DNA of 64,000 nt from the NCBI RefSeq assembly GCF_050589605.1, contig NZ_JBNGOO010000001.1. One strand, given 5' to 3'. Of the stretch, positions 18,618-26,657 are shown in pieces. The notes under the pieces were generated by a model, which saw nothing but the letters and a program-made list of their open reading frames with translations, was not told the origin of the DNA and did not search any database. This stretch comes from Granulosicoccus sp947495035. GTDB lineage: Bacteria; Pseudomonadota; Gammaproteobacteria; Granulosicoccales; Granulosicoccaceae. Each line of letters starts with the position of its first letter. The stretch's first letter is position 1. A program made the position numbers and the translations under genes.

Positions 18618-19786
18618 GCAGGCGGCCGCGGGCCTCGCGCATCCTGTTCCATGTCCAGCACCTGCTGGGTATCGGACATCTGATGCGAGCCGGCAGAATT
18701 GCCGAGGCGCTGGCAGGACGCGGCATGGACGTCACGCTGGTCAGTGGCGGGCTGCCGGTCAAGGGCTTCAGTCCGGTGGGCGTGCGTCGACTCGAGCTGC
18801 CGGCGATGGCCGTGGGCACGAAGAATTTCGGGGAGCTGGTCGATGCCGATGGCCAGGTGCTCGACGATGCCTACCGGCAGCGGCGATCGGCATTGCTGCT
18901 GCAGATGTTCCACGATATCGAACCGGATTGCGTGATTCTCGAAGCCTTCCCGTTCGGCAGGCGACAGCTGCGCTTCGAACTGCTGCCACTGATCGAGGCG
19001 ATCGAGTCGCGTCAGAACAGGCCGGTTCTGCTGACATCCGTACGCGATATTCTGCAACGACGGACCAAGCCCGGGCGCGATGAAGAGACAGCGTCTTTGA
19101 TCACACGGCATTTCGACGGCGTGCTGGTACATGGCGACCCGCAGTTCGCGACACTGGATGAGAGCTTCTCCTGCGCTGCAACCATCGCCGACAGGATCAG
19201 CTACACCGGACTGGTGTGCGCGCCGCTGGCAGAGCCATCCCCTCTGCAGGTCGATATCGTGGTATCTGCCGGTGGCGGAGCCGTTGGGGACCGACTTGTA
19301 AAAGCGGCGTTGCAGGCGGCCGGGGAACTGCCCTCGGAACTCAGCTGGTGCATCATCGGCGGGCCGAATCTGCAACAGGCTCACTATGCGTCCATGGCCC
19401 GTGAACTGCCGGACAACGTGCTGCTGGAACGTTTTCGTGCAGATTTTCCAGGTCTGTTGCGCAATGCCCGGGTCTCGGTGTCGCAGGCCGGCTACAATAC
19501 GATGGGCGACATCCTGCAGGCAGGCTGTCGCGCCATTCTCGTTCCCTACAGTGTGGGTGGGGAAACCGAACAGGCTGACAGAGCGGCACGACTGCAGGAA
19601 CTGGGTCTGGCCGAGGTGCTGGCCGAGGATCAGCTCTCGAGCGCCACGCTTGCGGCCCTGATCCGGCAGGTTCTGTCAGGCGACGATGCCGCTGCAGCTG
19701 CTCGCCCCGGACTTGATACCCGGGGAGCGGCGCAAACGGCAGAGATCGTGCAGAGTCTGATCACGACGGGGGCGCGGCAGGCCTAG
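18614..19786 (+). CDS. MurG-like glycosyltransferase (GT28 type), copy B
   Basis: A 390-residue paralogue of the gene at 16159. It has the N-terminal FHVQHLLGIGHLMRAGRIAEAL loop, VVSAGGGAVGDRLV in mid-protein and SQAGYNTMGDILQAG in the sugar-nucleotide site. The start is taken as the GTG at 18614, whose GTGA overlaps the preceding stop; an ATG at 18599 is an alternative. Two such genes flanking a GT4 gene suggest consecutive additions of related amino sugars to one glycan. This is inference from family and order. Confidence 0.84.
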   Translation: MSRRPRASRILFHVQHLLGIGHLMRAGRIAEALAGRGMDVTLVSGGLPVKGFSPVGVRRLELPAMAVGTKNFGELVDADGQVLDDAYRQRRSALLLQMFHDIEPDCVILEAFPFGRRQLRFELLPLIEAIESRQNRPVLLTSVRDILQRRTKPGRDEETASLITRHFDGVLVHGDPQFATLDESFSCAATIADRISYTGLVCAPLAEPSPLQVDIVVSAGGGAVGDRLVKAALQAAGELPSELSWCIIGGPNLQQAHYASMARELPDNVLLERFRADFPGLLRNARVSVSQAGYNTMGDILQAGCRAILVPYSVGGETEQADRAARLQELGLAEVLAEDQLSSATLAALIRQVLSGDDAAAAARPGLDTRGAAQTAEIVQSLITTGARQA

Positions 19787-19829
19787 GCTCGCGTACCGGT
19801 TCTTTCGCAGGCGGTCATCACACGTATTC

Positions 19830-22529
19830 ATGGAACACAGCTTTACCCGCTATATCTGGACTCACACATCGCGCCAGCAGATCTGGATCCTGTGTGTCGT
19901 CATGGTATCCATGATCCCGTATTACCTGGCGTTCGATCTGCCGAAGATGATCATCAACGGGCCGATTCAGGGCAGTGGCTTCGAATCGGTCAACGACACG
20001 CAAACCTTCCTTGCCAATCCGTTCTTCGCCGGTCTGCAGCTGGATCGTGTGGATGCCTTGCTGGTGCTGAGTCTGGGCTTCCTGTCGCTGGTCATCATCA
20101 ACGGTGTGTTCAAGTACTACATCAACACCTACAAGGGACTGCTCGGTGAGCGTCTGCTCAGGCGGGTGCGATTCGATCTGATCGATCGTGTTCTGCGTTT
20201 TCTGCCGGTCGAGTTCAAACGCATCAAGGGCGGTGAGATCTCCAGCATGATCAAGGATGAGGTCGAACCGCTGGGCGGATTCACGGCCGAGGCCTTCGTG
20301 CAGCCAGTCTTGCTGGGGGGGCAGGCGCTGACGGCACTGGCGTTCATCTTCGTTCAGCACTTCTGGCTTGGCGGTGTGGCGCTGTTCATGGCATCGATTC
20401 AGATGCTGGTCATCCCGCGCCTGCGCAGGCGACTGCTGGTACTGGGCAGGGAGCGGCAGATCAGGGCGCGGCAGCTGGCAGGTCGTGTCACGGAAATCGT
20501 CGAGGGTATCGACACCATTCACACCAACGATACCTCCAACTACGAACGGGCCGATGTGGCATCGCGTCTGGGCGTGTTGTTCAGGATTCGTTACGAGATC
20601 TACCAGCGCAAGTTCAAGGTCAAGTTTCTCAACAACTTTCTGGCCCAGCTGACACCGTTCCTGTTCTATCTGATCGGTGGCTATCTGGCGATCACCGGTC
20701 GCCTGGATGTCGGCCAGCTGGTGGCGGTGATCGCAGCCTACAAGGAACTGCCGGGCCCGCTCAAGGAACTGATCGACTGGGACATGGCCAGGCAGGACGT
20801 GCAGGTCAAGTACGAGCAGATCGTCGAACAGTTCGATGCCGAGCAGATGCTGCCGCCGGAGGTACAGGCGCTCGAGCGGGGTGGTGCGGCGACGATGACA
20901 ACGCTGGACAAGCCATTGAGTGCGGTCAATCTGGTCATCGAGGACGAGGGGGGCGCCGTGACACTGGACAGTGTCTCGGTGAGCGTGGAGGGCGGTCAGC
21001 GTATTGCGGTCGTTGGCGATGCCTACAGTGGGGCAAATGTGCTGGCAGAGGCGTTCGGTGGCGTGGTGAAGCCGGCCCGTGGCAAGATCATGGCCGGCAA
21101 GGAGAATCTGTCCACCCTGCCCGAATCGGTCACGGGGCGCAGAATCACCTACATTTCGACGGATACCTACTATTTTGCCGGCACGCTGGAAGAAAACCTG
21201 TTGTACGGACTCAAGCATGGTCCGCTCGATGAAGTGGAATACAACGCCAGGGAATCCTTGCAGCGTCTCTGGGAACAACAGGAGGCCATGCGCACCGGTA
21301 ACCCGGATTTCGACCTGAAGAGCAACTGGATCGACGTCGATCTGGTGAACGGGTACACCGAGAGCGGGGGCATGCTGGGGGCACTCAAACAGGTGCTGAC
21401 CGTGACACGGCTGATCGATGATGTCTTCGACTTCGCGCTGCATACCACGCTCGATGCGCACTTGTGTGAGGATCTGACCGAGCAGGTGGTGGCTCTGCGC
21501 AAGCAGGTTCGTGACGAACTCGAATCGACCGAACTGACGGATCTGATCATTCCGTTCGACATCGACAGCTACAATTCGCAGGCAGAACTGCAGGACAATC
21601 TGGTGTTCGGCATTCTGGTAGAGGCACCCGACGATCAACGGTCGCAGGCTGGAACGGATTTCCTGCGCTACACGATGGCGCTGACGGGGCTTGATCGTCT
21701 GCTGTTCGACATGGGGATGTCCATTGCCGAATCCGCCCGCGAGCTGTTCGGTGGACTGGCCGAGGACCATCCCTTCTTCGATCGGCTGGACATCATGGAG
21801 CCTGCCGATATCCCGAAATACAGAGCCCTGTACCAGCGGACCCGGCACACGGAGTTTTCCCGCATCAGCGAGGAGGATCGCTATGCCTGGATCGAGCTGG
21901 CCTTCCAGTATTCGGAACCGCGTTACCGCTTCGGCCTGCTGGACGAGGCATTGATGGACAAGGTCATTGAAACCCGGAAAATGCTGCTCGACACGGCACC
22001 GGAGAGTCTCAAGGTGCTGATCGATGTCTATGACCCGGAGCAGTACCTGAAGCCTGCCAATCTGATCGACAATATCGTGTTCGGCAAGGTCGATCACCGT
22101 TTCAAGGATGCCGAGCGCCAGGTACGTGGCATCATCGAACGGCTGCTGCTGAGACAGCCGGCGCTGTACGAGCGCATATTCAGGCTCGGGCTCGCCTTCG
22201 ATGTAGGGTCCGCCGGCCGCCGTCTGAGCACCGCCCAGCGGCAGAAGTTCAATTTTGCCAGAGCCTTGCTGCGGCGTTCGGATTATTACATCTTCAACCG
22301 TCCCATCACGGGTGTGGACCAGGCTCAGCAGGAGCAGATTCTTCGCAACACCTTGTATTATCTGTCAAGAATGACAGAGGGTGCCGGTATAGTCTGGGTG
22401 CTGGCGTCGCAAGCCAACGCGCGGTATTTTGATCGTTGCATCACATTCCGTGACAAGGGCATCGTGGAGGATCGAATGCTGGAGACTTTTGAGTTCTCGC
22501 CTGATAGTCTGCTCGAACAGATGCTTTGA
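19830..22529 (+). CDS. Degenerate ABC exporter with inserted region, ATPase-dead
   Basis: An 899-residue protein. Residues 1-340 form a type I ABC exporter membrane domain, with hydrophobic segments near 19-37, 75-95, 155-190 and 270-300. The following nucleotide-binding domain is recognisable but broken. Walker A (396-403) reads GDAYSGAN, with Ala-Asn where Lys-Ser/Thr is required. The signature is LSTAQ (799-803). Walker B is YYIFNRP (819-825), replacing the metal Asp by Asn and the catalytic Glu by Arg. The switch His position is Ser860. About 330 residues separate the first (D/E)N-hydrophobic-(F/Y)G motif (455-460) from the signature and contain two more copies (589-594, 747-752). It is probably a scaffold or regulated carrier rather than an ATP-driven pump. 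It begins 43 bp after the glycosyltransferases. Confidence 0.85.
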   Translation: MEHSFTRYIWTHTSRQQIWILCVVMVSMIPYYLAFDLPKMIINGPIQGSGFESVNDTQTFLANPFFAGLQLDRVDALLVLSLGFLSLVIINGVFKYYINTYKGLLGERLLRRVRFDLIDRVLRFLPVEFKRIKGGEISSMIKDEVEPLGGFTAEAFVQPVLLGGQALTALAFIFVQHFWLGGVALFMASIQMLVIPRLRRRLLVLGRERQIRARQLAGRVTEIVEGIDTIHTNDTSNYERADVASRLGVLFRIRYEIYQRKFKVKFLNNFLAQLTPFLFYLIGGYLAITGRLDVGQLVAVIAAYKELPGPLKELIDWDMARQDVQVKYEQIVEQFDAEQMLPPEVQALERGGAATMTTLDKPLSAVNLVIEDEGGAVTLDSVSVSVEGGQRIAVVGDAYSGANVLAEAFGGVVKPARGKIMAGKENLSTLPESVTGRRITYISTDTYYFAGTLEENLLYGLKHGPLDEVEYNARESLQRLWEQQEAMRTGNPDFDLKSNWIDVDLVNGYTESGGMLGALKQVLTVTRLIDDVFDFALHTTLDAHLCEDLTEQVVALRKQVRDELESTELTDLIIPFDIDSYNSQAELQDNLVFGILVEAPDDQRSQAGTDFLRYTMALTGLDRLLFDMGMSIAESARELFGGLAEDHPFFDRLDIMEPADIPKYRALYQRTRHTEFSRISEEDRYAWIELAFQYSEPRYRFGLLDEALMDKVIETRKMLLDTAPESLKVLIDVYDPEQYLKPANLIDNIVFGKVDHRFKDAERQVRGIIERLLLRQPALYERIFRLGLAFDVGSAGRRLSTAQRQKFNFARALLRRSDYYIFNRPITGVDQAQQEQILRNTLYYLSRMTEGAGIVWVLASQANARYFDRCITFRDKGIVEDRMLETFEFSPDSLLEQML

Positions 22530-22572
22530 TCGGGCTGTCGAGACTGTCAGAATGGTAGACGGTGGATGTGCA

Positions 22573-22992
22573 ATGACTCTGAACGACGAACTGACTGTTC
22601 TGCGCCGTATCCCGATGTTCTCTGCGATCCGGCCGGAGGCGCTCAGACTGCTGGCCTTTACATCCAGTCGCATGATCTACCAGTCGGGGCAGGATCTGTT
22701 CCAGCAGGGGGATAAGGCATCGAGCGCCTGCATCCTGCTATCCGGCGCGGTAACCATTCACCACGAGGTGGACGGTCAGCGGGAAACCATCGGTACCATC
22801 GCCGCGAATTCCATGATTGGCGAATTGGCCCTGTTCTGCGATCGGCCCAGGCAAGTCACGGTCACTGCCAGCATTACCGTGGAAGCTCTGCTGATATCCA
22901 AGGAGAGTTTCCAGAAACTCATGAGCAGTTGTCCGAATACACTGTCAAACATCCTCAGTGAACTGGGCGAGCAATTGAGCCGCGCCAGCTAG
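22573..22992 (+). CDS. Cyclic-nucleotide-binding domain protein
   Basis: A 139-residue single-domain protein of the CAP/PKA-R cyclic-nucleotide-binding fold with no DNA-binding helix-turn-helix. The phosphate-binding cassette is well kept: GELALF at 83-88 and RPRQVTV, with the phosphate-contacting Arg at about 93. It can plausibly bind cAMP, cGMP or a related ligand. The ATG at 22573 fits the domain start; one at 22552 is possible. It lies 43 bp after the dead ABC exporter and before the deacetylase, making it a candidate allosteric subunit of that machinery. Confidence 0.86.
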   Translation: MTLNDELTVLRRIPMFSAIRPEALRLLAFTSSRMIYQSGQDLFQQGDKASSACILLSGAVTIHHEVDGQRETIGTIAANSMIGELALFCDRPRQVTVTASITVEALLISKESFQKLMSSCPNTLSNILSELGEQLSRAS

Positions 22993-23024
22993 TTTCCGTT
23001 TCCTCCCGACACTCGGACAAGATC

Positions 23025-23813
23025 GTGACGACTGACTCCCCGCAGGACCCCTGGTTATTGCTCGATGAGGAACTCCATGCCTGGCAGCGAAGCGGCCGCT
23101 GCGCAACCTTGTGGTGGCGGGATGACGACGCCGTTGCCGCAGGACCCTTGCTCGATCGCCTGATGAGCCTGTGCCGCGATACGGGTCTGCTGCTTGCCGT
23201 GATCCCGGAGCCTCTGCAGGCCTCGCTGGTCGAGGCGCTGGCGGAAGACAAGCCCTTCGTCCGGGTGGCACAGCATGGATATGCCCACATCAATCATGCG
23301 CCTCGGGGCAGAGGCTTGGGTGCCTGGGAACTGGGCATGCACCGTGGCGAGCAGGCGGTGCTGGCGGATCTGGATGCGGGGCGTCGGATTCTGGAAACCG
23401 TATTCGGCGAGACCTTCCTGCCCGTGCTGGTGCCACCATGGAACCATGTCGCCCCTGAATTGCATGCAGCCCTGGCGGCGCGTGGCTATCGCGCCCTCTC
23501 TACCGAGGGTGCCAGAACGGCCCGCGAACTGGTGCCGGGACTGCTGAGTATCAACGGTCACTGCGACCCCATACGCTGGAAATCCGGTGCCCGGTTCGCC
23601 GGTGAGCAAAAGACACTGACAAGTCTGGTCGAGCACCTGCGGCAGCGCCGCCTGGCTGTGGTGGACAGTGATGAACCAACCGGATTCGTGACGCATCATC
23701 GCGATCTGGATGAAGCCGGCTGGGTATTCAGTGAAAGGCTGGCTACCACGATCAAGGCTCACCCGGGGGCAGTCTGGGTGATGCCGAGCGAATTGTTTGC
23801 GGAGAAGGCATGA
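23025..23813 (+). CDS. Polysaccharide-deacetylase-like protein (copy B)
   Basis: A 262-residue paralogue of the gene at 7706, starting at a GTG. The motifs are WWRDDDA (RDDDA 32-36), HGYAHINH (84-91) and VPPWNH (137-141), in the same order and spacing class as copy A. It lacks the N-terminal extension of copy A and has no signal peptide. It overlaps the acetyltransferase downstream by 4 nt (ATGA at 23810). A cytoplasmic amino-sugar deacetylase is the simplest reading; the pairing with an acetyltransferase suggests removal and replacement of an acyl group on the same sugar. Confidence 0.8.
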   Translation: MTTDSPQDPWLLLDEELHAWQRSGRCATLWWRDDDAVAAGPLLDRLMSLCRDTGLLLAVIPEPLQASLVEALAEDKPFVRVAQHGYAHINHAPRGRGLGAWELGMHRGEQAVLADLDAGRRILETVFGETFLPVLVPPWNHVAPELHAALAARGYRALSTEGARTARELVPGLLSINGHCDPIRWKSGARFAGEQKTLTSLVEHLRQRRLAVVDSDEPTGFVTHHRDLDEAGWVFSERLATTIKAHPGAVWVMPSELFAEKA

Positions 23814-24685
23814 GCACAGTCATTCGCGCAGCAGGACCGGCCGATGTCGACGCCATCTGCACGCTGCTGCACAGCAAGATGAATTCGAAGTTTCCGGTCG
23901 AGCGCTGGCGCCGGCTGATGAGCTATCCATGGCTGGAGGACAAGCCGGATTACGGTGTGGTGGTGGAGTCCGATGGACGGATTCTCGGTTATACCGGGCT
24001 TATCTACAGCGAGCGCATGATCGGTGATGAGCAACGAGGATTTCGCAAGGAGCGCTTTGCCAGCATGAGTTCCTGGTACCTGGACAAATCCTTGCGCGGC
24101 AGGGGGCTGGGCAAGGGCATGCTGCTGGCGACCATGGAAGATACTTCGCTGACCTATACCATCTTCACCAATTCCAGCAAGCCCATCGGTATCGTGAAAG
24201 CCCTGGGCTATCAGGTGCTGGATGACCGGCGGTATCACTGGCACAGATCGGGGGCGGCTTCCTCGGCACTGGTGTTGACACGGGATATCGACGGCATTCG
24301 TGAACGGGCCACGGCTGTTCAACGGCAGATACTGGATGACATGCAGATCATGCCGGTGACGCCGATCTTTCTGGAGATTGATGGTCGTGAGGCCCTGCTG
24401 TTCCTGTCCATCAAATCCAAGGGTGAGGACGTGCAGTGGTATGACCTGCTGTACACCAGCGATGCCGATCTGTTCACCGACTGCGCGCCGCTGCTGGCCA
24501 ACAGTCTGCTGCCGGATACGCCATCGGTGCTGGCCGCAGACAGCCGCTTGATCAGGACGCCACCGGCAGATACGATTTGTGAGCTCCTGCCGGTCGAGCG
24601 GCATTTCCTGAGCCAGAGCGTAGAGCCACGGGATATCGACTTCCTGTACAGCGAATTGCAGTTGCTGGACCTGAAGCTCGACTAG
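23810..24685 (+). CDS. GNAT family N-acetyltransferase
   Basis: A 291-residue protein. The first 150 residues form a GNAT domain: IRAAGPADVDAICTLL at the N-terminus, then SSWYLDKSLRGRGLGKGML containing the acetyl-CoA pyrophosphate loop RGRGLG, and FTNSSKPIGIVKALGY. The C-terminal 140 residues are not recognised. It is translationally coupled to the deacetylase-like gene and is the last gene of the co-directional run from 16159. Possible substrates are the freed amino group of a sugar, a small amine or a protein; sequence alone cannot decide. Confidence 0.85.
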   Translation: MSTVIRAAGPADVDAICTLLHSKMNSKFPVERWRRLMSYPWLEDKPDYGVVVESDGRILGYTGLIYSERMIGDEQRGFRKERFASMSSWYLDKSLRGRGLGKGMLLATMEDTSLTYTIFTNSSKPIGIVKALGYQVLDDRRYHWHRSGAASSALVLTRDIDGIRERATAVQRQILDDMQIMPVTPIFLEIDGREALLFLSIKSKGEDVQWYDLLYTSDADLFTDCAPLLANSLLPDTPSVLAADSRLIRTPPADTICELLPVERHFLSQSVEPRDIDFLYSELQLLDLKLD

Positions 24686-24820
24686 AGCGTCCGTATTGCC
24701 TGGTCTCGGAAGTGACGGGAGGCAATGAGTGCATGCGGTAGAATGCGCTCGGATAGAGTTTTGGTATCTGAAAATCTGCGCAGACCGCTCCCGGTCTGAC
24801 CCTTTCCGTTGGAGAAAATC

Positions 24821-25153
24821 TTGAGAAAATGTGTGAAGTTGCAGGTATCAGCCGTGATGGTGGGCTGTGCACTGGTGCTGGGAAGCTGTGGTTTTGATGG
24901 ACGACCACTGATTACGGAAGATATCGTAACGACGGTGGATGACAACGCCGAGTTGTCAGTCCGGGTCAAGCAGGCGTTGAAGAGAGCGCCTCAAACGGCT
25001 GTCAGCAATATCATGGTGACCAGCGTCAGCGAGGACAGCGTCAAGTTGTCAGGCTACGTGACTGATGAAGCCACTGTCTATGAGGCCGAGCGCGTGGCCG
25101 GGCAGGTGCCAGGTGTCAGATTCGTGGTGAATTCACTGACTGTCTTTCGTTGA
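24821..25153 (+). CDS. BON-domain lipoprotein
   Basis: A 110-residue predicted lipoprotein starting at TTG, chosen because GGAG lies 6 bp upstream and because it puts a signal sequence (RKCVKLQVSAVMVGCALVLGSC) at the N-terminus with lipobox LGSC. A single BON domain follows, from LSVRVKQALKRAP to VPGVRFVVNSLTVF. BON proteins such as OsmY and DolP bind phospholipid and support envelope integrity. It faces the porin convergently across a shared terminator. An in-frame TTG at 24809 is less likely. Confidence 0.82.
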   Translation: MRKCVKLQVSAVMVGCALVLGSCGFDGRPLITEDIVTTVDDNAELSVRVKQALKRAPQTAVSNIMVTSVSEDSVKLSGYVTDEATVYEAERVAGQVPGVRFVVNSLTVFR

Positions 25154-25205
25154 AGCTTGCTTCAGCTGGCTGAGCCTTCCTGAGCTGACTTACCGAATTG
25201 CAGGC

Positions 25206-25238
25206 AAAAAAAAGCCCTTCAAGAGAAGGGCTTTTTTA
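25206..25238. terminator. Bidirectional rho-independent terminator
   Basis: A perfect 13-bp stem, AAAAAAGCCCTTC (25208-25220) and GAAGGGCTTTTTT (25225-25237), with an AAGA loop. It has an A-run on one side and a T-run on the other, so it terminates both the BON lipoprotein transcript and the convergent porin transcript. Confidence 0.93.
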
Positions 25239-25255
25239 CTTCTGCGTGGGTAATC

Positions 25256-26182
25256 TTAGAAAGATTTAGCCAGCATGACGCGATACTCGAGGAATTCTGC
25301 ATCGGCGTCGTTGTCATCGTTGAACTGAGTGATACGTGAGCTCAGCTGAGTGCCGCCGCCCAGAGCGTAGCCCAGGTCGAGTCGAACAGCATTCTGGTCA
25401 GTAGCACCGTCGTCTTCCAGAGTAGAGACAGTCAGAGCAGCGCTGACGCCACCGAAACCGTAACCGATCTTGACAGAGGCTGATTCCAGATCACCAGTAC
25501 CGGCTGTTTCAGCAACTTCCTGGCTCCAGAAGTGAGCTGCGATGGACGCACCAGCGAAGGCGAAGGATACGCCGACTGCACCGTTGACGAGGTCGTCTTC
25601 GCCACGTTGCTCACCACCCAGGCCGATGCTGAATCCGCCGATGCCGAATTTTGCGCCCAGGCCGAGTGCATCCTGGTTTCCTTCTGGTGAGAAGTTGGCA
25701 ACCAGACCGACTGGACCGAATGTGCCGGTGTAGCTCATGCCGCCGCTGATTTCAGAACCGACGTCATAGATGTCGTTGGCAACCTGGCCATACTCGACAG
25801 CCAATGGGATTTCACCCATTCGGAAGTCACCGAATCCACCCTTGATACCGACGTAAACAGCATCAGCAGTACCAACGCTACCGATGTTCAGGTCGTCATC
25901 TTCGCCCGGGCCATTTTCAACGAAAACGCTGCCCTGGTTCGACAGGCGGTCCAGATCGACGCGCAAGCTACCGTAGCCAGTCAGGCCGCTGTCCATTTCG
26001 TGCTCGGAAGTGATACCGAACAGGACGTCGCCAGTGCCGATTTCCAGATCATCGTCGTCGATGTCAGTGCCTTGCAGAGCGATTTCAACAACACCGGACA
26101 GAGTGGTGTCAGCGGAAGCAATCATGGGAGCTGCAGCAATACCTGCGATTGCTACCGCGACAGCTGTCTTAGTGAATTTCAT
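25256..26182 (-). CDS. Outer-membrane porin, Gram-negative type
   Basis: A 308-residue protein with a classic Sec signal (MKFTKTAVAVAIAGIAAAPMIASA), alternating beta-strand sequence rich in Gly, Ala and Asp, and a C-terminal Phe (VMLAKSF), as needed for Bam-dependent insertion. It resembles the general trimeric porins of proteobacteria (Porin_4 type, usually 16 strands). Loops are strongly acidic (DIDDDDLE, GPGEDDDLN), which suggests cation preference. A GGAG site sits 7 bp from the ATG. An AT-rich upstream region and a strong terminator suggest high expression. Confidence 0.9.
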   Translation of the reverse strand: MKFTKTAVAVAIAGIAAAPMIASADTTLSGVVEIALQGTDIDDDDLEIGTGDVLFGITSEHEMDSGLTGYGSLRVDLDRLSNQGSVFVENGPGEDDDLNIGSVGTADAVYVGIKGGFGDFRMGEIPLAVEYGQVANDIYDVGSEISGGMSYTGTFGPVGLVANFSPEGNQDALGLGAKFGIGGFSIGLGGEQRGEDDLVNGAVGVSFAFAGASIAAHFWSQEVAETAGTGDLESASVKIGYGFGGVSAALTVSTLEDDGATDQNAVRLDLGYALGGGTQLSSRITQFNDDNDADAEFLEYRVMLAKSF

Positions 26183-26272
26183 ATGTTTTCTCCAATCAGA
26201 TATTTGCTGTGAGCTAAGTACAACGAAATACGTTTAATGTTTCAGCGAAGCAACTTTAGTCAGCGTGTCTGA

Positions 26273-26302
26273 ATAATGCAACAACAGTTTGCGTTTTTGC
26301 AA
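26273..26302 (-). promoter_or_regulatory. Candidate sigma-70 promoter of porin gene
   Basis: Read on the minus strand, TTGCAA (26302-26297) is followed after 18 bp by CATTAT (26278-26273), about 90 bp before the porin ATG. The match is moderate and no transcription start is known. Confidence 0.35.
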
Positions 26303-26412
26303 GGCAGTGACAGAAGCAGTGGCGCCGCTTGACTGTTAGTGTAGAACAGAAACAACACTTGACCAGCAAGAATGCGAAGAATAACCGAGAAATTTCATTG
26401 CGTGGTTTTTTT

Positions 26413-26429
26413 GCAACAATGATTGTTGC
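26413..26429. promoter_or_regulatory. Perfect palindrome, possible operator
   Basis: GCAACAAT, one central base, ATTGTTGC: an 8-bp inverted repeat with no room for an RNA loop, so a dimeric DNA-binding protein site is more likely than a hairpin. It lies about 230 bp upstream of the porin start. Confidence 0.35.
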
Positions 26430-26657
26430 CACCGCGTCAGCAAGTCGTCAGCAAATGACGAATAATGCGATTTCAGCAAGGTTCCGGCTAATCAGTGCGG
26501 CTAAAACAGCAGGTCGACTTTCCGAATTGCAACGGATCGTCACGGGTCCTGGTCGGGCTTGTTCTACCGTCGTGAGCCGATCTCGTGAGCAAGTACTGCT
26601 GCCGAGACCGCAGGCAAGCAGCGGATCCGGCGACCACACGCAGGCAGGTCGAGTGAT

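Larger units (their letters stand above)
26183..26657. other. 475-bp intergenic region upstream of porin
   Basis: No gene was seen. It lies between the end of the cheB-like gene and the porin start, both on the minus strand, and is more AT-rich than its surroundings. It holds a candidate porin promoter at 26273-26302 and a 17-nt palindrome at 26413-26429, consistent with a regulatory region. Confidence 0.5.

Noticed and set aside
19818..22097. A 759-codon open frame on the minus strand opposite the ABC exporter
   Set aside because: It mirrors the coding frame of the exporter in a GC-rich genome, has His/Gln-rich composition typical of antisense shadows and no recognisable domain or ribosome site.
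19830..22529. Calling the ABC exporter a pseudogene
   Set aside because: The frame is intact over 899 codons, membrane and domain architecture is preserved, and neighbours are tightly spaced, so loss of catalysis looks selected rather than decayed.
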